Part shown: positions 7,064 to 13,672 of the stretch, piece after piece
Layout: the number at the start of each line of letters is the position of its first letter
Position numbering within the stretch: position 1 is the first letter of the stretch
From: JACTUA01 sp035506435
GTDB lineage: Archaea > Halobacteriota > Methanomicrobia > Methanomicrobiales > JACTUA01
DNA: 19,674 nt
Direction of reading: 5' to 3'
Assembly: GCA_035506435.1 (NCBI GenBank)
Contig: DATJPK010000109.1
Location: 1 to 19,674 of the forward strand
Program-made: the position numbers and the translations under genes
The notes under the pieces: model-generated
Database searches by the model: none
What the model was told of the DNA's origin: nothing
Seen by the model: only the letters and a program-made list of their open reading frames with translations

Positions 7064-7564
7064 ATGGAAGAGATCATCAGGAACCTGTTCATCGGAGACC
7101 TCGAGGACAACGACCTGGTCAGGGGAAAGCCCGGCTGGGCGGTCATCCATGCCGAGCGGAACATGCACCGCCGCTACGTGGAGAAGCACCGGGTCCCCCC
7201 GAAGGATGCCATCCTCTCGAAGGACGGGACCGAGCTTTTCCTTGCATTCGAGGACGCGATGAAGGTGGACCAGGTGAACACCGCCTGCGTCGCCCCGGCC
7301 CTCGAGTTCACCCACCGGCAGCTGGCCGGCGGGAAAAACGTCCTGATCCACTGCATCGCCGGGGTCTCCCGGTCGCCGACCATCGCGATGCTCTACCTCC
7401 TGAAGTACACCGACGTCCTCCCCCGGACGAACATCTTCGACGCCATCTTCTCGTTTTCCGAGATCTATCCCCTCTACAACCCGAATGACGGGCTCTTTGC
7501 CTATGCCGCGAGGTTCCTCGAGGAGATCAAGGAGGAGGCGGGCGCCGGGGTCTCCCGCCGGTGA
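7064..7564 (+). CDS. dual-specificity/protein tyrosine phosphatase-like protein
   Basis: A 166-residue protein with the Cys-dependent phosphatase signature His96-Cys97-x5-Arg103-Ser104-Pro (HCIAGVSRSP), preceded by the usual KNVLIH strand and an N-terminal LFIGDLEDN strand as in DSP-type enzymes. Cys97 would form the phosphocysteine intermediate and Arg103 would bind the phosphate. Substrate unknown; a phosphoprotein, phosphosugar or phospholipid is possible. The ATG at 7064 is preferred over the upstream in-frame TTG at 7022 because the protein then begins at the first conserved strand, with a GGG-rich stretch before it. The gene is convergent with the universal stress protein gene, with only 30 bases between stops. 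Confidence 0.82.
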   Translation: MEEIIRNLFIGDLEDNDLVRGKPGWAVIHAERNMHRRYVEKHRVPPKDAILSKDGTELFLAFEDAMKVDQVNTACVAPALEFTHRQLAGGKNVLIHCIAGVSRSPTIAMLYLLKYTDVLPRTNIFDAIFSFSEIYPLYNPNDGLFAYAARFLEEIKEEAGAGVSRR

Positions 7565-7594
7565 GAAGGAACACTCACCGCTCGTCCTGGCCGG

Positions 7595-8029
7595 TCAGGT
7601 GTCCTTCACCACGAGCACCATGCACCGGGCCGTGCGGATGATGCTCTCCGCTGTGCTCCCCAGGATGAGCCTCGAAAGGCCGCTCTTCCCCTGGGAACCG
7701 ACGACGATCAGGTCGACCCCGTTCCGGGCAGCAAAGTCGGTGATGACATGCGAGGGTCTTCCCGCGAGGACGAGGGTCTCCACCTTTATCCCGCCCGCCA
7801 TGTCCCTCACCCGGTCCAGCGCCTTCTCGCCCTCCTCCCGGGACATCGCGTATACGTCGGCAGGCAGGATCTCCGTCGGTGCGGAGCTGTACGGGGTATC
7901 GTCGATCACGTAGACCGCGTGGAGGGCTGAGCCGCAGGTGCGGGCGATTTCCAGCGCCTTCGTCACCGCGGGCAGGTTCTTCTCCGACCCGTCGGTTGCG
8001 AGGAGGATGTGGTCGAAGAGTTTCTTCAT
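7595..8029 (-). CDS. universal stress protein (UspA family), ATP-binding type
   Basis: A 144-residue single-domain UspA protein. Asp13 lies in the ATDGS motif, and the nucleotide signature G-x2-G-x9-G-S is exact: Gly111, Gly114, Gly124, Ser125. This marks the ATP-binding subclass, which acts as a cytoplasmic stress or energy-sensing factor, often as a dimer. Its ATG at 8029 has GGTGA at good spacing. It starts only 36 bases after the stop of the MFS gene on the same strand with no obvious promoter between, so it is probably the second gene of an MFS-usp transcript driven by the promoter at 9893-9921. Usp proteins often accompany membrane transporters, but a regulatory link here is inference. 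Confidence 0.93.
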   Translation of the reverse strand: MKKLFDHILLATDGSEKNLPAVTKALEIARTCGSALHAVYVIDDTPYSSAPTEILPADVYAMSREEGEKALDRVRDMAGGIKVETLVLAGRPSHVITDFAARNGVDLIVVGSQGKSGLSRLILGSTAESIIRTARCMVLVVKDT

Positions 8030-8065
8030 CGACTCACCCTTGCCCGTGCCGGGGCAAGAAGGTTC

Positions 8066-9814
8066 TCACCCCGGCAGGTCGGCATGGGACGCCGCATCGC
8101 CGGCATCTTCGGCCCCGTCCCGGCCTCCCGGGGACTGCCCGTCGATCTCGTGGACGTATTTCGACCCCCGCATCGCCGAAAGGAAGGCAGCAATGAGGGA
8201 GATCCCCGCGCCGATCAGGAATGAGACACCGAGGGAAGGCAGGAAGGCATGGGCAAGGGTCGTCGGGAACCAGGTGATGCCGGTCAGGACCGCGAGGGTG
8301 GCGGGGCTGATGGTCGCGAGGACAGACTGCGGCACCGAGGCGAGGATGGTGGTCACCGGGTTGTAGCCGAGGAAGGCGGCGAAAAGGGCGCCCGTCGGAG
8401 GTATGACGCTCATGGGGGCGATGAGCTCCGGCGCCCCCGCGCTCGTCAGGGAGGCGGCGAGCTCCGGCGGGAAGGTCTGCGTGAGGCTCACGATGACGAT
8501 GGTGAAGAACATCCCCATGGAGATGACCATGCCGCTGTTCTGGAGCATGGACCTCATCCCCGAGGCTGCCCCCCGCTCTTCCGGCGGGACCGCGTTCATG
8601 ATGGCCGCGATGTTCGGCGCCCCGAACATACCGTTCCCGAGGCCCATCACGAGGAGGGCGACCGCAAAGACGGGGTACTCGAAGTCGTAGGGGAGCATGG
8701 CGAGCACCACGAACGACAGGGCGATCAGGACCATCCCGCCCGTGGCGAACCACCGGGAACCGTACCGGTCGGACAGCCAGCCGGAGAGGGGTCCCATGAT
8801 CACGAACCCGGCGGTGAGGGGCAGCATGAACACCCCGGCCCAGAAGGGGGTAGATTCGTAGCTGTACCCGTGGAGGGGGAGCCAGATGCCCTGGAGGAGC
8901 ATGATCAGGAGGAACATCACCCCTCCCCGGGCGATGGCGCCCAGGAACCCCGCGATGTTTGCAAGGGAGAAGATGCGGTTCCGGAACAGGTCCAGGCGGA
9001 ACATGGGGTCCTCGACATGGTTCTCGATAAAAGGGAAGGTGGCGAGGAGCGCGAGCCCGAGGAGGATGGATGCAATGACCCACGGGTTCCCCCACCCCAT
9101 GGGGTCGTTCCCGTACGGGAGAAGCCCGTAGGTGATGCCGACGAGAAAGATGGTGAGCCCCCCGATGAAGGAGAGGTTCCCCCAGACATCGATCCTCCGG
9201 GCCCGGCGGGGGATCGGGCTCTCCTTCAGCTTGAGGAACGCCCAGATGGTCCCGAGGATCCCGACGGGCACGCTCACGAGGAAGACGTACCGCCAGTTGA
9301 AGTAGGCGAGGATGCCGCCGAGGATGAGGCCGATGAACTGCCCCGAGAGGAAGGCGATCATGTTGAGGCCGAGGGCCTTCCCCCGCTCGTTCGGGGGAAA
9401 GGCGTCGGTGAGGATGGCCGCGCTGTTGGAGAAGGTGAAGGACGCCCCGACGGCCTGGACCAGGCGGAAAACGATGAGCTCCATGGCCCCGGCATCCCCC
9501 TTGTCCGGGGTGAGGAACAGGAGGACGGAGCCCACCGTGAAGATGGCGAACCCGACGTTATAGAGCCGCACCCTCCCGTACATGTCCGAGAGCCTGCCGA
9601 AGGAGAGGAGCAGGGTCGCGGTGACCAGGCTGTACCCCATGAGGACCCAGAGGAGGTACTGGAAGGAGGTGAAGGGGTCGACCTCGATCCCGTTGAAAAT
9701 CGCGGGGAGGGAGATGAGGGTGATGCTCCCGTTCACCGATACCATGAACATCTCGATGGTCGTGATCGAGAGGACGATCCACTTGTAGTCGATGCCGCCC
9801 CGGGATGTTTCCAT
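8066..9814 (-). CDS. MFS transporter, DHA2 (14-TMS, EmrB/QacA-like) family
   Basis: A 582-residue polytopic protein with about 14 hydrophobic segments. The MFS motif A (FGRLSDMYGRVRLY) follows TM2 and a related GPLSGWLSDRYGSR loop lies in the second half. The family mainly exports drugs or small organic molecules by proton antiport; the substrate here is unknown. The start is placed at the ATG at 9814 (METSRGG). The longer frame to the GTG at 9889 would begin about 16 bases from the TATA box, before the predicted transcription start. The gene follows the nitrogenase-like operon on the same strand, but has its own promoter (9893-9921) nearly identical to that of the operon. It probably exports or imports something linked to that enzyme, which is inference from shared regulation only. 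Confidence 0.9.
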   Translation of the reverse strand: METSRGGIDYKWIVLSITTIEMFMVSVNGSITLISLPAIFNGIEVDPFTSFQYLLWVLMGYSLVTATLLLSFGRLSDMYGRVRLYNVGFAIFTVGSVLLFLTPDKGDAGAMELIVFRLVQAVGASFTFSNSAAILTDAFPPNERGKALGLNMIAFLSGQFIGLILGGILAYFNWRYVFLVSVPVGILGTIWAFLKLKESPIPRRARRIDVWGNLSFIGGLTIFLVGITYGLLPYGNDPMGWGNPWVIASILLGLALLATFPFIENHVEDPMFRLDLFRNRIFSLANIAGFLGAIARGGVMFLLIMLLQGIWLPLHGYSYESTPFWAGVFMLPLTAGFVIMGPLSGWLSDRYGSRWFATGGMVLIALSFVVLAMLPYDFEYPVFAVALLVMGLGNGMFGAPNIAAIMNAVPPEERGAASGMRSMLQNSGMVISMGMFFTIVIVSLTQTFPPELAASLTSAGAPELIAPMSVIPPTGALFAAFLGYNPVTTILASVPQSVLATISPATLAVLTGITWFPTTLAHAFLPSLGVSFLIGAGISLIAAFLSAMRGSKYVHEIDGQSPGGRDGAEDAGDAASHADLPG

Positions 9815-9892
9815 CGGATTTCCGGCGGCGCGGACCTTGTCAATCAGTGACGAAATTACCCACTCCCTGTGGACGGTATGCTCCCTCACTGG

Positions 9893-9921
9893 TTTCCCGG
9901 GCCGGGTATATACGAGTATTG
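9893..9921 (-). promoter_or_regulatory. promoter element of the MFS-usp unit, near-duplicate of the nitrogenase-like operon promoter
   Basis: Read on the plus strand: TTTCCCGGG, a 4-base gap (CCGG), GTATATACG, AG, TATTG. It matches 13560-13588 at 24 of 29 positions. On the minus strand GTATATAC (9905-9912) serves as the TATA box, and the predicted start near 9882 gives a leader of roughly 70 bases before the ATG at 9814. The element lies just downstream of the NifH-like stop (9935). Conservation extends past the TATA box on both sides, suggesting a shared regulator. Confidence 0.6.
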
Positions 9922-9934
9922 AGACAGGATTCCT

Positions 9935-10774
9935 TCAGCTCCGGTACTTGCGGTACATCTGCTCGAGCTCGGCGAGGTCGTTTATCGGCGTCGGGATGAC
10001 CCTCGAGTCGTTCGCGAGGATGTCCCGGGCCAGCTCCCGGAAGACCCCGGCCTCCGGTGATCCAGGGGAATGCTCCACCACGGCCTTTCCCTCGAGCTCG
10101 CAGGCCTGGATGACCGGGCTCCTCGGGACGAACCGGACGAAGGGGGTGCCGAGCCTCCGCGCGAACTCGGGGACAAAGGCCTTCTCGAACGCGAGGTCGC
10201 CGTTGCTGTTGCAGATGATCCCGGCAAGGCCGGTATCCCCGCGGCGGGCGAGGCGCTGGACGGCCCGGGCGATGTTGTTCGCCGCGTAGATGCTCATGAA
10301 ACCGCCCGAGCAGACCAGGTAGATCTCCCGCGCGAACCCCTCCCGGATGGGCATCGCGAACCCGCCACAGACCACGTCGCCGAGGACGTCGTAGATGGCG
10401 ACGTCAATCCCGTAGGTCTCGAAGGCCTTCAGGTCCTTCAGGATCTGGAGGGCGGTGAGCACACCCCGCCCGGCGCATCCCACGCCGGGCTCCGGCCCCC
10501 CCGCCTCGACGAGGTAGATACCGCCCGGGGTCTTCCGGACGATGTTCTCGAGCTTCATGGCGTACTCGTCCTTCCCCACCCGCAGCTTCTCGCGGTACGT
10601 CTCGAGGACCGCGGGGATGAGGTCCCCGCCGGCGAGGATCCTCGTGGAATCCCGCTTCGGGTCGCAGCCGACCTGCATGACCGAGAGGCCCGTTTCGGCG
10701 AGGGCCGCCGAGACGTTCGAGGCAATCGTGCTCTTCCCGATGCCTCCCTTCCCGTAAATTGCGATCTGTCTCAT
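9935..10774 (-). CDS. NifH-like nitrogenase-superfamily reductase (Fe protein homologue)
   Basis: A 279-residue P-loop ATPase of the NifH/BchL/CfbC family. Walker A is GKGGIGKST at 8-16 and the switch II region is DVLGDVVCGGF at about 129-139. Cys100 (GVGCAGRGV) and Cys136 are the two ligands each subunit gives to the [4Fe-4S] cluster bridging the homodimer; Arg103, the residue ADP-ribosylated in some NifH proteins, is also present. The role is ATP-driven electron delivery to the DK-like partner encoded just upstream. The start lies four bases after the stop of the K-like gene, with GGTGA in the end of that gene as ribosome binding site. It is last in the operon, unlike nifHDK where H is first. 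CfbC is the main alternative, but the two distinct partner subunits argue against it. Confidence 0.93.
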   Translation of the reverse strand: MRQIAIYGKGGIGKSTIASNVSAALAETGLSVMQVGCDPKRDSTRILAGGDLIPAVLETYREKLRVGKDEYAMKLENIVRKTPGGIYLVEAGGPEPGVGCAGRGVLTALQILKDLKAFETYGIDVAIYDVLGDVVCGGFAMPIREGFAREIYLVCSGGFMSIYAANNIARAVQRLARRGDTGLAGIICNSNGDLAFEKAFVPEFARRLGTPFVRFVPRSPVIQACELEGKAVVEHSPGSPEAGVFRELARDILANDSRVIPTPINDLAELEQMYRKYRS

Positions 10775-10778
10775 CCCG

Positions 10779-12122
10779 TCACCACTTCGCCTCGTACCGC
10801 TTCTCCTTCGAACGCCACTTCATTATCCACTCGTTCTGGACCGCCTCGAACAGGTTCAGGATCCCGGTGTACCCGAAGTACTCCCGGTTGATGAACCGGA
10901 ACTGGCGCATCATCCGCACCAGCTCGACGGTGTACGCGATCCCGAACCCCTCTCCCGCGTGCCGCTCGATGGTGGACCCGAACACCACCCTCGGCCGCAC
11001 CTCGCCGAGGCTCATCCTGGTCTTGTACACGTCGGTGCCGTAGACGACCTTCGGGGAGAGCCCGAGATCGGCGAGTTCCTTCCCGAGGAGGTCCCGCACC
11101 TGCCGGCCCGAGGAGTAGAGGGCGACGAGGTCCGGGGTCATTTCCATGTCCTCGGCCACGAACCGGACGAGGGGGATGCCGACCGTCGCGTCGGCCACGA
11201 TGGCGGCAGGGGTCCGGAAGAAGAACCGGGCCATGGGCCATTTGCGCCGGCAGGTCGTCATGACCATCTTCTCCCCCTCAGCGATCATCTGCTCCGCTTC
11301 CTTCTCATGGTCAAACCGCCTGCCGAGCTCGGTAAGCCAGCGTGCCGTGTTCGTCAGCCCGAGAGGAAGGGGGATTCCCCTGCAGACCTGCCCGACCCCG
11401 AAGTCCGATGCGAGCCGGTCCGCGGCCTTCTGCCCGGCGTCGTGGGAGAGCACGATGGAGGTTTCCGCGGCGGAGGCCCTCTCGATCTCGGCGAGCGGGG
11501 ACCGGTGGGCGAGGGTGGCGACCACCGGAATCCCCAGCCGGGTGAGGACCTGCTTCACCCAGGCGAGGTCCGCCATCCATGTCGGGTTCGCATTGGCATG
11601 GGGCGCGACGAGGCAGACCGATCCGGGGAGTTTTTCTGTGCCCGGCTTCACCACCCTCGAAAGGATCGCATCGAGGGCGATGTCGATGCCGTCGTACTGC
11701 GACCCCCGGAACCCGGCGCACTCTATCGGGACGAGCCGGAACTTCACCTCGGGCTGCACCTCCTCGCACACCGCGACGATGTCGTCCCCGACGATCTCGG
11801 GCCCGCAGGCGCTGATGACAAAGAGGGCCTGGACGGGGAGGCCCTTTGCCTCCCGGATGGTGCGGGCGAGGAGATCCTCCCCCCCGTGCACGATCTCGTC
11901 GACGCAGAGCTTGGTGCAGAGGGTGATTGTCTCCATGTAGTCGCACTCCTGCCAGGCGAAGGCATTGTTCACCAGGTACTCGCACCCCTGCGGCGAGTGG
12001 GCGAGGAGGGCCGAACCCGCGATCCCGAGGGCGGTCTGGGCGGCGCCGTTAAACGCGCACCGGAGGTAGGGGTCGGTGCACATCTCCGCCGTCCCGGCCT
12101 CCTTCGCCGCCGGGGCGGCCAT
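10779..12122 (-). CDS. NifK/NifN-like nitrogenase-superfamily subunit
   Basis: A 447-residue member of the oxidoreductase component 1 family. The three P-cluster-type cysteines are Cys22 (DPYLRC), Cys47 (HSPQGC) and Cys106 (ISACGPEIVGDD). A VDEIVHGGEDLL segment and the later IPLPLGLTNTARWL strand align with NifK rather than NifD, and no cofactor-ligand cysteine is seen at the position equivalent to NifD Cys275. It should form an alpha2-beta2-type heterotetramer with the subunit encoded upstream. ATG 12122 starts one base after the TAG stop of that gene, indicating tight translational coupling; the NifH-like gene follows after four bases. The length is shorter than NifK of molybdenum nitrogenase (over 500), without its N-terminal extension. 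Extra cysteines at 15, 60, 69 and 73 may be structural. Substrate unknown. Confidence 0.9.
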   Translation of the reverse strand: MAAPAAKEAGTAEMCTDPYLRCAFNGAAQTALGIAGSALLAHSPQGCEYLVNNAFAWQECDYMETITLCTKLCVDEIVHGGEDLLARTIREAKGLPVQALFVISACGPEIVGDDIVAVCEEVQPEVKFRLVPIECAGFRGSQYDGIDIALDAILSRVVKPGTEKLPGSVCLVAPHANANPTWMADLAWVKQVLTRLGIPVVATLAHRSPLAEIERASAAETSIVLSHDAGQKAADRLASDFGVGQVCRGIPLPLGLTNTARWLTELGRRFDHEKEAEQMIAEGEKMVMTTCRRKWPMARFFFRTPAAIVADATVGIPLVRFVAEDMEMTPDLVALYSSGRQVRDLLGKELADLGLSPKVVYGTDVYKTRMSLGEVRPRVVFGSTIERHAGEGFGIAYTVELVRMMRQFRFINREYFGYTGILNLFEAVQNEWIMKWRSKEKRYEAKW

Positions 12123-12123
12123 C

Positions 12124-13542
12124 CTATCGCCGGGTGCCGTAGAGCATCCCCCTGAGCAGCCGGGAGCGCGGGAGGTCCTTCTTCTCGAGCGCCTGCCTGA
12201 CGAGTGCGGCGATGTTCCGGATCCCCCGGAATCCGTACTGGGGCTGGAAGGCAGGGTTCATGAGGGTCAGGTTCACGACCGGGCACGGAGGGAACCTTCC
12301 CGAGTTCCCGAAGAAGATGGCATTGTCGTACCCCTTCACGATCTCCTCGAGCTCGTCCTCGGTCTCCTTCGACGAACGGAAGGTCCCCAGCTTGAAGAGG
12401 CCCTTCGTGAGGATGATCTCGGGGTTGACCCCCGTGTCGAGGAGGAACTTTATCGACGGCATCCTTTCCTTGATCGTGTAAGGGTGGACGTTGATCACGA
12501 CGGGGTGGGCACCGAACTCCTCTGCCATCCGGGCCAGGGAAAGGGCCCGGATCGGCCCGGGGAACTCGGTGATCTCGATAATGGCGTTCTTTCCCCCGAG
12601 TGCCTCCTTGAGGTACTCGATGTCCGGGTACACTTCCCGGGTTTCCTGCTCTATCACCCCGAGGGCTTTTTCTTCGAGGCCAAGGGGCCGGGCGATCCCG
12701 AGGAGCCACTCCTTCGTGGCCTCGAGGCCGTACGGCTGGCCCGTCTTCGAGTACGGTATCCCGAAGCGTTCCTGCATCAGGTCCCCGAGCTTCTGGCCCC
12801 AGTCATAGCACCACGAGGCGTTCAGCTCCACCTCCCGGGCCCGGCGAAGTTCCTCGACCGTGCAGCCCCCCGCGATGATGGCATTAACCTGTATCCCCAC
12901 CTCGCCGAGGAGCCGCTCGATCTCGTCCATGTCCATGTCGAACTCGGTGGTGGTGGGCCCCCAGCGGGCGCCGAGGATGTTGACCGTCCCCTTTCTCTTC
13001 TCCTTCGGGGGCTCCATGAGCTCCATGATGAGCCTGAAGGCGTCCTCGTACCCCGAGCGGAAGTCACCCCCGAACCCCTCGCTCCGGAGGGCGAGCACCC
13101 GGCATCCGACCAGCTTCTCTGATTCCCGCGCGATGCTCTCCACGTCATCGCCGATGATCCCCGAGCAGCAGCAGGAAAGGATGACGATGAGGTCCGGATG
13201 GTACTTGGCGTACGCCTCCTTCACCGCCTCCAGGAGCTTGCCTTCCCCCCCGTAGATGACGTGGCTCTCGTCGAGGGAGGTGCATGCCGTGGGCTCCAGG
13301 GGTACGCCCCGGATTTCGCAGCACTCCCGCGTCCGCACGAAGTCCGACACAAAGAGCGGGCACCCGGTTGGGCCGTGCACCAGGGGGACGACGTGCCGGA
13401 TGCCGCTTATCACGTAGTATGCCGTGAAGAACTTGCACATGGGGGCATGCGAGGCCTGCAGCTTCGGGACCATCTCCCCGCTCTCGACCTTCCCGAGGAG
13501 CTCCCGGAGGGTCCCGTGGAAGACAATGGAATCGGTTCCCAT
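12124..13542 (-). CDS. NifD/NifE-like nitrogenase-superfamily subunit, probable catalytic subunit
   Basis: A 472-residue component 1 homologue. P-cluster-type ligands are Cys36 (APMCKFF), Cys61 (VHGPTGC) and Cys125, the middle of an unusual Cys124-126 triplet before SGIIGDD. NASWCYDW places Cys245 at the position of the FeMo-cofactor ligand Cys275 of NifD, and the following FGIPYSKTGQPYGLEAT aligns well. In contrast, the last 60 residues contain no histidine, so the His442 ligand is absent, and the SEGFGGDFRSGYED segment has no counterpart of Gln191 or His195. It is therefore not a canonical nitrogenase, but it could hold a metal-sulfur cofactor. The ATG at 13542 is used because the TATA box lies about 35 bases upstream; the frame stays open to 13719, but that part is upstream of the promoter and low-complexity. 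First gene of a three-gene operon. Confidence 0.9.
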   Translation of the reverse strand: MGTDSIVFHGTLRELLGKVESGEMVPKLQASHAPMCKFFTAYYVISGIRHVVPLVHGPTGCPLFVSDFVRTRECCEIRGVPLEPTACTSLDESHVIYGGEGKLLEAVKEAYAKYHPDLIVILSCCCSGIIGDDVESIARESEKLVGCRVLALRSEGFGGDFRSGYEDAFRLIMELMEPPKEKRKGTVNILGARWGPTTTEFDMDMDEIERLLGEVGIQVNAIIAGGCTVEELRRAREVELNASWCYDWGQKLGDLMQERFGIPYSKTGQPYGLEATKEWLLGIARPLGLEEKALGVIEQETREVYPDIEYLKEALGGKNAIIEITEFPGPIRALSLARMAEEFGAHPVVINVHPYTIKERMPSIKFLLDTGVNPEIILTKGLFKLGTFRSSKETEDELEEIVKGYDNAIFFGNSGRFPPCPVVNLTLMNPAFQPQYGFRGIRNIAALVRQALEKKDLPRSRLLRGMLYGTRR

Positions 13543-13559
13543 CACACCATCGATCTCTC

Positions 13560-13588
13560 TTTCCCGGGAAGAGTATATACGGATATTG
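13560..13588 (-). promoter_or_regulatory. promoter of the nitrogenase-like operon
   Basis: Plus-strand reading: TTTCCCGGG, a 4-base gap (AAGA), GTATATACG, GA, TATTG. GTATATAC (13573-13580) is the minus-strand TATA box; transcription should start near 13550, leaving a leader of only some 8-10 bases before the ATG at 13542. A perfect 10-bp palindrome TTCCCGGGAA (13561-13570) sits between TATA box and start site, a natural repressor position. It is 24/29 identical to 9893-9921. Confidence 0.65.
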
Positions 13589-13672
13589 CGCCGGCGTGCC
13601 GGTCCCGGCGGTTGCCCTTCCTTCTTCCCTGGGGGATACACTGACCGGGGGCCGGTATGCGGGCCGGCTCCC

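Noticed and set aside
8249..9850. 533-codon plus-strand open frame opposite the MFS gene
   Set aside because: Low-complexity Glu/Gly/Asp/Arg-rich translation typical of the antisense of a GC-rich gene; the minus strand encodes a clear transporter.
9815..9889. GTG start at 9889 for the MFS transporter
   Set aside because: It is only about 16 bases from the TATA box, before the predicted transcription start, and the extension is not part of the family fold.
10959..13122. Long plus-strand frames opposite the nitrogenase-like genes
   Set aside because: Antisense shadows rich in Pro/Gly/Arg/Glu without motifs; the minus-strand products have conserved family signatures.
9935..13542. F430 synthesis genes cfbC/cfbD
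   Set aside because: CfbD is a single D-type subunit, while here two different component 1 subunits are encoded in one operon with the reductase.
9935..13542. Canonical nitrogenase nifHDK or dark-operative protochlorophyllide reductase
   Set aside because: The counterparts of catalytic His195/Gln191 and ligand His442 are missing, gene order is D-K-H, no nif accessory genes are near, and a methanogen does not make chlorophyll.
13589..13672. Terminator or small gene between the PKD gene and the nitrogenase-like operon
   Set aside because: Only short GC-rich partial dyads and no U-tract or convincing coding frame.
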